Assembly: GCA_964407935.1 (NCBI GenBank)
Contig: CAYOXS010000091.1
Location: forward strand, 1-18,508
DNA length: 18,508 nt
Source of the DNA: J095 sp964407935
GTDB taxonomy: Bacteria > Chloroflexota > Anaerolineae > 4572-78 > J111
Direction of reading: 5' to 3'
Positions 7,570 to 14,445 of the stretch are shown piece by piece. Position 1 is the stretch's first letter, and the number at the start of each line of letters is the position of its first letter. Position numbers and translations under genes: made by a program. The notes below the pieces were generated by a model that was given only the letters and a program-made list of their open reading frames with translations, did no database searches and had not been told where the DNA came from.

Positions 7570-7625
7570 ATCCCCGCATTTCAAACTGCGCCCTCAATTT
7601 TCTCGAATAAACAACGCTTTTGTGG

Positions 7626-7631
7626 TACAAT
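7626..7631 (+). promoter_or_regulatory. Extended -10 promoter of obgE
   Basis: TACAAT at 7626-7631 is preceded by TGG, giving a TGn extended -10. The -35 position (TCGAAT) is poor, as is common for extended -10 promoters. The word TTGTGGTACAAT resembles TTGCGGTATAAT upstream of the cupin gene. Transcription would start about 20 bases ahead of the obgE start codon. Confidence 0.5.
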
Positions 7632-7656
7632 AGCCTCCGATTTATTCAGAAACGGA

Positions 7657-8934
7657 GTGAAAACCACAATCGTGTTATTTGATGAAGCTAAAATCTATGT
7701 TAAAGGCGGCGATGGCGGCGACGGAATGGTCGCTTTTCGCCGTGAAAAATATGTGCCGCGCGGCGGCCCGGCCGGCGGTCACGGCGGCAAGGGCGGCGAC
7801 GTGATTTTTGAGGTCGATCCGCAGTTGAACACGCTGGTCCACTTTAAAAAGCGCAGCCATTTCAAAGCCGACCGCGGCGTTCACGGCGGGGCAAAACAGA
7901 TGACCGGGGCCGAAGGCCAGGACACCATTGTGCCGGTGCCGCCCGGCACCGTGGTGCGCGACGCCGAAACCGGCCAACTGCTGGCTGATCTGGTTGAGCC
8001 GGGGCAGCAGGCGGTTATTGCCCGCGGCGGGCGCGGCGGGCGGGGCAACATCGCCTTTAAAAGCTCCGTCAACCAGGTACCGCAAATCGCCGAGCGCGGG
8101 CTGCCTGGCGAAGAGCTGTGGGTTACGCTGGAGCTAAAGTTGATTGCCGATGTCGGGTTGGTGGGTGTGCCCAATGCCGGCAAAAGCACTTTTTTGTCGG
8201 TGGTGAGCGCGGCCCGGCCCAAAATTGCCGATTATCCCTTTACCACCCTCCAGCCCAATCTGGGCGTGGTCACGCTGGATCACCGCGATCTGGTGCTGGC
8301 CGACATCCCCGGTTTGATTGAAGGCGCGGCCGAAGGCGCGGGGCTGGGCCACCAGTTTTTGCGCCACGTCGAGCGCTGCCGCCTGCTGGTACATCTGCTC
8401 AACGGCGCGTCGGCGGACCCGCTGGCCGAGTTTGACCAGATCAACCGCGAGTTGAGCGAGTTCAGCGCCCGCCTGGCCGATAAACCGCAAATTCTGGTGC
8501 TCAACAAAATCGATCTGCCGGACGCGCAGGCGCACTGGCCGGCCGTGCAAAGCCGGGCGCAGGCGCTCAATCTGCCCGTTTACAAAATTTCGGCGGTTAC
8601 CCAGGAAGGGCTGCCGCAGCTTTTGGGCCGCATCTTTACTTATCTCGATGAACTGCCGCCGGAGCCGCTGTTTGAAGAAGAGGTGCCGGTTTTCACCCTT
8701 GAGGACGACAAAGACCATTTTGAAATCGAGCGCCTGCCCGATGCCAGTTGGCGGGTAACCGGCCCGCGCATCACCGAGCTGGCCGTGCAGACGATGTGGG
8801 ACGTAAACCAGGCTGTGATGCGGGTTCACCAGATTTTGGAAGGAATGGGCGTGAACGACGCCCTGCGCCAGGCCGGCGTTGAGGCCGGCGACACCGTCTA
8901 TCTGGATGATGTTGAACTGGAATGGGCGTGGTGA
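7657..8934 (+). CDS. obgE: GTPase Obg/CgtA
   Basis: Ribosome-associated GTPase of the Obg family, acting in 50S subunit maturation and stress response (family knowledge). The 425 residues show the glycine-rich Obg fold (about 8-160, with GGDGGDG, RGGPAGGHGGKGGD and ARGGRGGRGN), the G domain with G1 GVPNAGKST (170-178), switch region YPFTTLQP, G3 DIPGLIEGAAEGAGLG (216-231), G4 NKID (283-286) and G5 ISA (311-313), and a C-terminal OCT domain (about 343-425). Length is normal for OCT-bearing Obg. The start is uncertain: GTG at 7657 has no well-placed ribosome binding site, whereas GTG at 7672 gives the more usual beginning (LFDEAKIYV) with GGAG 14 bases upstream. The 3' end overlaps nadD. Confidence 0.96.
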   Translation: MKTTIVLFDEAKIYVKGGDGGDGMVAFRREKYVPRGGPAGGHGGKGGDVIFEVDPQLNTLVHFKKRSHFKADRGVHGGAKQMTGAEGQDTIVPVPPGTVVRDAETGQLLADLVEPGQQAVIARGGRGGRGNIAFKSSVNQVPQIAERGLPGEELWVTLELKLIADVGLVGVPNAGKSTFLSVVSAARPKIADYPFTTLQPNLGVVTLDHRDLVLADIPGLIEGAAEGAGLGHQFLRHVERCRLLVHLLNGASADPLAEFDQINRELSEFSARLADKPQILVLNKIDLPDAQAHWPAVQSRAQALNLPVYKISAVTQEGLPQLLGRIFTYLDELPPEPLFEEEVPVFTLEDDKDHFEIERLPDASWRVTGPRITELAVQTMWDVNQAVMRVHQILEGMGVNDALRQAGVEAGDTVYLDDVELEWAW

Positions 8935-9530
8935 TCGGGATTATCGGCGGCACGTTTGACCCGCCGCACCTCGGCCATCTGCTCATTGCCGAGGCCGCCG
9001 GCGAGCAGTTGGGCCTGCAAAAAGTGCTGTTTGTGCCCGCCGCCGACCCGCCCCACAAGCAGGAAGTAGCCAAAACTCCGGCCAGCCATCGCTGCCGCAT
9101 GGTAGAACTGGCTATCGCCGATAATCCCCGTTTTCAGCTTTCAACCGTCGATCTCGACCGCCCCGGTCCGCACTACTCGGTTGATACGGTGCGGCTGCTG
9201 CGCCACCAGTTTGACCTGCCGGCCGAGGCTTGCTGGTTTATTATTGGCGGCGATTCGCTGGCCGATCTGCCAACGTGGTACCAGCCCAACCGGCTGATTG
9301 AGTTGTGCCGGCTGGCCGTGGTTCACCGGCCCGGCTACCAGCCCAACCTGTCCGCGCTGGAGCAACACCTTCCCGGCCTGGCGGCCCGGCTGGAATTTGT
9401 GCCCGCCCCGCTGGTCGATGTGTCGGCCTCGCACATTCGGGCGGCAGCGGCCCGGCAGCAGAGTATTCGCTACCAGGTGCCGGAGCCGGTGCGAGCCTAT
9501 ATTACGCAGCAGGGGCTGTACCGAAGGTAG
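8922..9530 (+). CDS. nadD: Nicotinate-nucleotide adenylyltransferase
   Basis: Transfers AMP from ATP to nicotinate mononucleotide in NAD synthesis. The 202-residue protein has the nucleotidyltransferase signature GGTFDPPHLGH (residues 9-19), the basic/proline segment VPAADPPHKQ, GGDSLADLPTW, and the C-terminal SASHIR in place of the usual ISSTxIR. It overlaps obgE: the ATG at 8922 gives a 13-base overlap, but GTG at 8931 would form a GTGA stop/start overlap with the obgE TGA and yields the typical family N-terminus (VIGIIGGTFDP), so 8931 is a serious alternative start. The obgE-nadD pairing is common; the rsfS gene that often follows is absent and a repeat-rich region comes instead. Confidence 0.95.
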   Translation: MGVVIGIIGGTFDPPHLGHLLIAEAAGEQLGLQKVLFVPAADPPHKQEVAKTPASHRCRMVELAIADNPRFQLSTVDLDRPGPHYSVDTVRLLRHQFDLPAEACWFIIGGDSLADLPTWYQPNRLIELCRLAVVHRPGYQPNLSALEQHLPGLAARLEFVPAPLVDVSASHIRAAAARQQSIRYQVPEPVRAYITQQGLYRR

Positions 9531-9549
9531 GTCACGCTTGTAGCGTGAC
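9531..9549. repeat. Hairpin directly after nadD
   Basis: GTCACGCT (9531-9538) and AGCGTGAC (9542-9549) form a perfect 8-bp stem with a TGT loop, beginning on the first base after the nadD stop. No T-run follows, so it may be a REP-like 3' end stabiliser rather than a Rho-independent terminator. Confidence 0.6.
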
Positions 9550-9561
9550 GGCCGGGCAACA

Positions 9562-9689
9562 ATCTTCCGCCTGAAAGAATCGATTCTCTCGCCTGAAAGA
9601 TTCGATTCTTCCGCCTGAAAGATTCAATTCTTTCGCCTGAAAGATTCGATTCTTTCGCCTGAAAGATTCGATTCTTCCGCCTGAAGAAG
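9562..9689. repeat. 22-bp tandem repeat array, five full units plus a partial
   Basis: The word CGCCTGAA recurs at 9568, 9590, 9612, 9634, 9656 and 9678, exactly 22 bp apart. Between these, each unit carries GAAAGA, a 6-base centre close to TTCGAT, and TCTTTC or TCTTCC, so each unit can form its own 5-6 bp mini-hairpin. The last unit breaks off after CGCCTGAAG. The period is about two helical turns and is not a multiple of three, so this is not a coding repeat. There are no variable spacers, so it is not CRISPR. Confidence 0.9.
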
Positions 9690-9711
9690 GCAGTGTTATC
9701 ATACCACCTGG

Positions 9712-9739
9712 GCAGGGGCGCTTCGCGAAGCACCCCTGC
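9712..9739. repeat. Long palindrome around TTCGCGAA
   Basis: GCAGGGG (9712-9718) pairs with CCCCTGC (9733-9739), and the inner GCTTCG/CGAAGC halves pair with no spacer, with a single C/A mismatch between the two blocks. This 28-base element resembles a dispersed palindromic repeat. No T-run is attached. Confidence 0.6.
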
Positions 9740-9749
9740 ATTTCGCTAA

Positions 9750-9763
9750 TTCTTTATAAAGAA
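9750..9763. promoter_or_regulatory. 14-bp AT-rich palindrome, possible operator
   Basis: TTCTTTATAAAGAA is a perfect palindrome directly before the hairpin of the leader module and about 120 bases ahead of the monooxygenase start. Its form fits a dimeric regulator site, and it contains a TATAAA -10-like word. The other copy of the module (17790) lacks this palindrome. Confidence 0.35.
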
Positions 9764-9765
9764 AG

Positions 9766-9883
9766 GGAGTCCAAAACTACAGTTTTGGACTCCTGTCACA
9801 ATTATTTGAGAGCTGGGTCAGGAATCTCCTGCCCCTAACTTCTGGCTCCTGATCCCTGAATCCTACTTTTCAAAGGAGACGCC
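9766..9883 (+). promoter_or_regulatory. Leader module, copy A: hairpin, heptad tract, ribosome binding site
   Basis: A 13-bp perfect stem (GGAGTCCAAAACT at 9766-9778 pairing with 9781-9793) is followed by TCACAATT, a short A/T segment, heptamers of the form RAYYCCT in phase (AACTTCT, GGCTCCT, GATCCCT, GAATCCT at 9837-9864), and TTTTCAAAGGAGA ahead of the ATG at 9884. The same arrangement with 27 of 28 identical hairpin bases stands in front of the MoxR-type gene at 17790-17904. Confidence 0.75.
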
Positions 9884-10192
9884 ATGTTTGTTGTGATGAA
9901 CCGGATTTCGGTGAACCCGGACTTTGCCCGGCAGTTTGAAGAACGCTTTCGCACTCGCGCCGGCGAGGTGGATAAAATGAAAGGCTTTGTGCGCAACCAG
10001 GTGCTGCGCCCGGCCAACCCGGACGACCCCTACGTCGTGATGACCTTTTGGGCCAGCCAGGCCGATTTTGAGGCCTGGGTCAACTCCGATGCGTTCCGCA
10101 AGGGCCACGCCCGTTCCGGCTCGCTGCCGGCCGAGGCCTTTCGTGGCCCGTCGCGGTTGGAATCCTTCACCGTCATCCTCGATACGGATTAG
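9884..10192 (+). CDS. Antibiotic biosynthesis monooxygenase (ABM) domain protein
   Basis: The 102-residue single-domain protein has the dimeric alpha/beta-barrel ABM fold signature: MFVVMNRISVNPDFARQFEERF at the start, MKGFVRNQVLRP in the second strand, YVVMTFWASQADFEAWVNSDAF as the conserved W/F-rich segment, and a final strand. HmoA/IsdG-type haem-degrading monooxygenases look like this, but the fold also serves other oxygenations, so the substrate is left open. A strong AAAGGAG site precedes the ATG and the gene is led by the hairpin-heptad module. Its stop overlaps by four bases the stop of the convergent glycosyltransferase-like gene. Confidence 0.85.
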   Translation: MFVVMNRISVNPDFARQFEERFRTRAGEVDKMKGFVRNQVLRPANPDDPYVVMTFWASQADFEAWVNSDAFRKGHARSGSLPAEAFRGPSRLESFTVILDTD

Positions 10193-11274
10193 CCCAGCAA
10201 AGCGCACACAAACCGGGCAATTTGCTCGGCGCCGTTGGCGGTGGGCCGCTCAATTTTGGGCAGGGCCAGCAGTTGCGGCACTTTGTTCAACCAGCCGCTG
10301 CCGGCGAGTTCGGCCGGCGTAAATTCCAGCGCCGGCAGGTTGGCCTCAATGTACGCCGTTAGCGCCGGCGACTCTGGAAACTGCGGCCGCGGCACGTAGC
10401 CAAACGGCGTGCCGGCCTGATAAACCTCGGCCAGGGTGCTGTAGCCCACCTTGCCAATCACCGCGTCGGCGGCGTTGATCAGGTCGGGGTGAAAAAAGTC
10501 GCCGCTGTTGGCCGGCAGCAGGCGCAGATTGGCCGGCGGGTGGGGCGGCGCGTCGTTGCCCCCGGCAATCACAAACACAATGTTGTCAAACCGTGCCAGC
10601 CGGTCCAGCGCGGCAAAATCCCAGCGATTGCCCCCCATTGTTAACACCACCATTTTTTGCCCGGCGGCAATCCCCAACCGGCGGCGAACGTCATCGGCCT
10701 GAACCCGGATGGCCCGGCTAACCGGCGGTACGGTGCGCGCGGCCGGCTGCGGAGCGCACACCGGCTCGGTTTGGATGTGGTGCGTGGCCGATTGAAACAG
10801 GCCGCGCAAATAATCAATGCGCGCCTGTATCCGGCCGGCCAGCGCCGGATAGCCGGCATAAATCCAGTCCCACGTAAAATTTTCAATCAATATCGAGGGC
10901 ACGCCCGCTTCGGTGGCCGTGGCAATCCCCAGCGGAGCGATGTCGCACAGCACCAGCCGGCACTCCGGCCCGAGCTGGCCGGCCAGCTTTTGCAGCAATT
11001 CCGGGCGAAAGGGCAGAAACTCGGTGAGCCGGCCGATGGTGGCGGTCACATCTTCCTGTAGCGAGTTGGTTTGCACCAGCCCGATGTCGGTCAGCAGTTC
11101 GTGGTAGGAAAACGGCGCGGCCAGCGATTCAGCAAAAAACCAGGCCGGTACCCGGGTGAAAATTTCAAAATGAACATCCGGCTGGCAGCGATGAATGGCG
11201 CTCAGCACGGCGCAGGCGCGGGCGGCGTGGCCGTACCCGTGCGGTGATACAAAACAGGCAACAGACTTGGGCAT
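10189..11274 (-). CDS. GT-B glycosyltransferase-like protein (MurG/L-arabinokinase N-domain type)
   Basis: The 361-residue product begins with the glycine/histidine loop VSPHGYGHAARA (residues 9-20), typical of the GT-B UDP-glycosyltransferase superfamily and of the N-terminal region of plant L-arabinokinases. ENFTWDWIYAGYP, the central VLTMGGNRWDF after an interdomain linker, and the nucleotide-side motif ADAVIGKVGYSTLAEVYQAGTPF agree with that. The donor and acceptor cannot be told from sequence. No membrane segment or kinase domain is seen. The ATG at 11274 has AAAGG eight bases upstream. It lies 21 bases downstream of the SDR gene, so it is the third gene of the minus-strand operon headed by the ATPase fusion. 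It ends tail to tail with the monooxygenase gene. Confidence 0.8.
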   Translation of the reverse strand: MPKSVACFVSPHGYGHAARACAVLSAIHRCQPDVHFEIFTRVPAWFFAESLAAPFSYHELLTDIGLVQTNSLQEDVTATIGRLTEFLPFRPELLQKLAGQLGPECRLVLCDIAPLGIATATEAGVPSILIENFTWDWIYAGYPALAGRIQARIDYLRGLFQSATHHIQTEPVCAPQPAARTVPPVSRAIRVQADDVRRRLGIAAGQKMVVLTMGGNRWDFAALDRLARFDNIVFVIAGGNDAPPHPPANLRLLPANSGDFFHPDLINAADAVIGKVGYSTLAEVYQAGTPFGYVPRPQFPESPALTAYIEANLPALEFTPAELAGSGWLNKVPQLLALPKIERPTANGAEQIARFVCALLG

Positions 11275-11295
11275 AATTACAACCTTTGCGGGAAT

Positions 11296-12084
11296 TTACG
11301 GCCGGCTGAAAACCAGACTCATACGCCAGTCGGGGAAGGCCGGCGAGGGCAGCAGGTCGCGGCGCAGGCGGGCCACATCAAACTCGGCGGGCGGCAGCCC
11401 CAGCGGCGGGTCAAAATCCGGCTCTGGCAGCCCGAGTTTGTGGCAGGCGGCCCGGTAAAATTCGTGGCGGGTGGGGCACGGCGGCGTCACTGCCAGATAC
11501 ACCGGCTCCGGCGCGGGGTGTTTCAGCGCGGCGACCACGGCGGCGGCGGCGTCATCGTAATGGATCAGGGCCATTGTTTTGTCCGGCGGGGCCGAACGGC
11601 CGGCCTTGCCGCGGCGGGCCAGCGCCGAATAAGGGCCGCGCCCGTCGCAGTACAGCCCGCCCAGCCGTAAAATAACCCCGGCGGCACCGGCCCAGCGCCA
11701 AAATGCCTGCTCGGCCCGGGCGATGCTGGCCGGGCGGCTGCCCTCACCCCGGGGCGTCTCTTCGCTGATGGGGCCGGGCGTGCTGCCGTAATAGCCGGTA
11801 ACGCTGATAAAAACCACCCGGCGCGGAACCGGGGCGCGGGTCTCAACAAGCTGCTGCACGGCCTGCTGCTGCACGGTGTGGCCGGGCAGCGACAGCAGCA
11901 GCACGGTGTCGGGCGTCAGTTCGGCGGCGGGCGAGCCGAGGCGGGGGGTAATGCCGCTGGCGGCGAGCGCGGCGTGCCGGGCCGGGGTATTTGTATAGCC
12001 GGTGGCGCTGGATTCGGTGTGGAGCCAGCGCCGGGCCACCCGGCCACCGAGTTCGCCGGCCCCCCAAACAATCAGGTGGGTCAC
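11296..12084 (-). CDS. NAD(P)-binding SDR family protein (YeeZ-like atypical SDR)
   Basis: The 262-residue protein has the Rossmann nucleotide loop GAGELG at residues 8-13, the strand VVFISVTGYYG where extended SDRs carry the catalytic YxxxK region, ILRLGGLYCDGRGP, and LIHYDDAAAAVVAAL near the C-terminus, all typical of YeeZ-like atypical SDRs. The exact reaction is unknown. The start is taken as GTG at 12084, because it forms a GTGA overlap with the TGA stop of the upstream ATPase gene and gives the classical N-terminus (VTHLIVWGAG). An upstream ATG at 12150 would overlap the neighbour by 70 bases and add a non-homologous tail. It is translationally coupled to the ATPase fusion and followed 21 bases later by the glycosyltransferase-like gene. 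Confidence 0.82.
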   Translation of the reverse strand: MTHLIVWGAGELGGRVARRWLHTESSATGYTNTPARHAALAASGITPRLGSPAAELTPDTVLLLSLPGHTVQQQAVQQLVETRAPVPRRVVFISVTGYYGSTPGPISEETPRGEGSRPASIARAEQAFWRWAGAAGVILRLGGLYCDGRGPYSALARRGKAGRSAPPDKTMALIHYDDAAAAVVAALKHPAPEPVYLAVTPPCPTRHEFYRAACHKLGLPEPDFDPPLGLPPAEFDVARLRRDLLPSPAFPDWRMSLVFSRP

Positions 12085-14206
12085 GGATTGGTCTGCCGGA
12101 ACTGTTTGATCAATTGCTGCCCTTCGACGCTCAGCACAAAATCGATCCACGACTGCGCGGCCGGGCTGGCCGAAGCGGGCGCAATCAGGTTGAGCGGCCG
12201 GCCGAGCGGGTAGCCATCGCTGCCGGGCGCGGCCTGGCCCACGGACACGGTTTTGGCTTGCAGCAGCAGCGTGTCGATGACGGCCCAGTTTTCCCGGAGC
12301 AGCGGCGGCTGGCGGCTGCCATCGGCCGGCACCAGCCCCACGGCGTAGGGCGTTTCAGCCACGGCGGCGCGCACGGCCTCATCTGAGCTGACAACAACGG
12401 CTCCAGCTTCGGCTGGCGGGGTGTCTGGCCCCAGAATTTGCTGCTCAATCACCAGCCGGCTGTCGGAGCCGGCGGCGGGCAGCACCAGCCTGATGGGCGC
12501 ATCCGGGCCGCCAACGGCGCTCCAGTTGGTGATGTCGCCGGCAAAAATGGCGCGAATCTGGTCCGGGCTTAAGTCATCAATTTTAACCAGCGGATGAATG
12601 ATCAACGCCAGCGGGTCGGATTGGGGCAGCGGCCGGACCTGGGCATCACCCAGGCTGGCCTGCTCTTCCGGCGTCAGGTTGCGGGCCAGCAGCACGACAT
12701 CGGCCTGGCCCTGCTGCAAAGCCGACAGGCCGGACGGCGCGCCGCTGTTAGCCACAACAACCTGCACGTTGGGCTGCTGCGCCGAATACGCCAGCGCCGC
12801 CTGTTCCAGCGCCGGCTTCAGCTCCGGCGGAACGGCCACCCGCACCTGCCCGGCCAGCGGCGGCGATTGCGTGGCCGCGGCGGGCGTTTCCGGCGCGGGT
12901 TCGGTGGTGGGCGCGGCGCCGGCCGTTCCCGACGCGGTTTCGGCGGGCGTCGGTTCGGTGGCGCCTGGTTCCTGCCCGGCAGCAGGTGTGACCGGTGTGG
13001 CCGTTGGCTCCGTTTGGGCGACCGGCGCGGGGGTTTCGGTGCCGGGGGCGATCAGCCGGGCCGGGTTGAGCAGCCAGGCGCACAGCAGCAGCAACAGCAG
13101 CAGCGCGATGGCGATGGGCCACCAGTTGCGGCGGGCGACAGCCGGTTCGGGACGGGGAGGCGGCGGGGCCGGTTTGGCCGGCGGTTGCGGCGCGGCAGCC
13201 GGGCGGGCCGGCATGCGGCCGTGGATGCGGGCCAGTTCGTCGGCTTTGATTTGCTCCAGCGGGCGATTCTGGGCGGTCCAGCGCCGGAAAAATTCGGTGA
13301 AAAAATTGTAACCGCCGCCGGACTGCTCAAAAAGCTGCCAGTTGACCAGATTTGGCGCGGCAGCCGCCAGCCCCGGCGTATCGAGCGGCACGCCGGCCTG
13401 TTGCAGCGTCCCATCGATGGCTGCCTGGCTGACAACATCGAGCGGGCCGGTGGTGCGGCCGGCCGCGGCTGCCAGCGTGAGGCGCTCGGCGGGCGGGATG
13501 CTGTCCCACAGAGCGATCATGCCGGGGTCGTTGGGCCGGGCCGCCAATTCGGTCAGCCCGGCTTTGACCTCGTCTTTGCTCACCGGCCGGCCCGGTCGCG
13601 CGCTCGCGGCCAGCGCCTGGCCCAGCAATTGGGTAAAATAGGGCTGCCCGCGGGTAATCTCAAGAATGCGGCTGATGGCGTCATCGGTGTAGGCCGGCGC
13701 GCCGGGCTGGGTGATCAGCGCCCGCGCATCGTCGGGGGTCAGCACGCCCACAAAGCGGCTGAGGTTGGGTTGAAAGGCCGATGACTCCACCTCGCTCAGT
13801 TCGTGGATGCGGCGGCCGGCCGTAAAAATGAAATCGGTGTGGGTTTGGGTGGAGATCAACTGGTAGAGGTAGGTATCCAGGTTGCGCACGGCGCAGTTTT
13901 CCGGCAGCTCGGNNNNNNNNNNNNNNNNNNNNNNNNNNNNNNNNNNNNNNNNNNNNNNNNNNNNNNNNNNNNNNNNNNNNNNNNNNNNNNNNNNNNNNNN
14001 NNNNNNNNNNNNGTGGGCAGCCGGCGCTCAATTTGCAGCAGCAGCGAGGTTTTGCCGCTGCGGCGCGGCCCGTACAAAATCACCGAGTTGTGCGGCGGGT
14101 AACGCAGCACGCGCTCAACCTCGGTAATGATCTCGTCTCGACCAAAAAAGCCGGTTTCGCCGCCAATGGGCGGGCCGGCAATATAGGGATTAGCGGGTGC
14201 GGGCAT
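12081..14206 (-). CDS. AAA/STAND-like ATPase fused through a TM segment to a PstS-like binding domain (contains sequence gap)
   Basis: The start is ATG at 14206 with GGAG seven bases upstream. The N-terminus shows FFGRDEIITEVERVL and Walker A YGPRRSGKTSLLLQIERRLP, then 100 N hide the stretch that should carry Walker B. After the gap come DFIFTAGRRIHEL, the ITRGQPYFTQLLGQ helix and a winged-helix-like region (to about 13230), as in AAA_16/STAND-like NTPases. A Pro-rich stretch leads to one membrane segment (WWPIAIALLLLLLLCAWLL, about 13059-13127), a Pro/Thr/Ala-rich outer linker and a C-terminal domain (about 12084-12860) of the PstS/phosphate-binding type: ADVVLLARNLTPEE, IRAIFAGDITNWSAVGG, VLPAAGSDSR (where PstS has SGT) and SWIDFVLSVEGQQLIKQF. 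The PstS-like domain should be extracytoplasmic, suggesting a ligand-sensing transmembrane ATPase (inference). It is the first gene of an operon, and its stop overlaps the SDR start. Confidence 0.85.
13913..14012. other. Scaffold gap (100 N) with sequence missing
   Basis: Unlike the gap at 5870, the flanks share no duplicated sequence. On the N-terminal side the ATPase reads to QIERRLP just after Walker A; on the other it resumes at ELPENCAVRNLDTYLYQL. Proteins of this kind have a Walker B stretch between those points, so real sequence is missing and the 100 N is probably only a placeholder length. Confidence 0.8.
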
Positions 14207-14243
14207 CGTTTTTCTCCGGGCCGGTAGGACTAACAGCCTATCC

Positions 14244-14249
14244 ATTATA
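14244..14249 (-). promoter_or_regulatory. Extended -10 promoter of the ATPase-SDR-GT operon
   Basis: On the minus strand TATAAT (14249 down to 14244) is preceded by TGG, a consensus extended -10. The -35 region around 14267-14272 reads CTGAAC, a weak match. The box lies 38 bases ahead of the ATG at 14206 and back to back with the cupin promoter. Confidence 0.6.
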
Positions 14250-14291
14250 CCATAATCCGCAATTATGTTCAGCTAATGGGGCCGTTTGCGG

Positions 14292-14297
14292 TATAAT
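14292..14297 (+). promoter_or_regulatory. -10 promoter of the cupin gene
   Basis: TATAAT at 14292-14297, within the word TTGCGGTATAATGG. The -35 region is weak. Transcription would begin near 14304 and give a leader of about 140 bases. Together with the minus-strand box at 14244-14249 it makes a compact divergent promoter pair. Confidence 0.55.
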
Positions 14298-14335
14298 GGG
14301 GAGCAGATTTTATCAAAAAGGAGTGCGACCGAACC

Positions 14336-14382
14336 GGGGGTAGAAATAAAAACAAAAATAGGGCTTGGGGGGAGCTACCCCC
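14336..14382 (+). promoter_or_regulatory. Potential stem in the cupin leader
   Basis: GGGGGTAG (14336-14343) can pair with CTACCCCC (14375-14382). The same C-run can instead pair with the nearby GGGGGG run at 14367-14372. The two pairings exclude one another. Whether this has any regulatory effect is unknown. Confidence 0.3.
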
Positions 14383-14445
14383 TACCCAAAAAACGGGCAC
14401 AGGCAGCCCCCCGGCCTGCGGCGCTATCTTCAAAGGAGAGACAGG

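Noticed and set aside
8134..8829. Minus-strand frame of 231 codons opposite obgE
   Set aside because: obgE on the plus strand has all G motifs and the OCT domain; the antisense frame has none.
9562..9689. Possible CRISPR array
   Set aside because: The 22-bp units are head-to-tail with no variable spacers between them and there are no cas genes nearby.
12082..12150. Longer N-terminus for the SDR protein (ATG at 12150)
   Set aside because: It would overlap the ATPase gene by 70 bases and add 22 residues ahead of the Rossmann strand; the GTG at 12084 forms a GTGA coupling junction.
12594..13784. Long plus-strand frame (396 codons) opposite the ATPase fusion
   Set aside because: It is Arg/Gly/Gln-rich with no domain, and is the antisense shadow of the GC-rich ATPase-PstS coding sequence.
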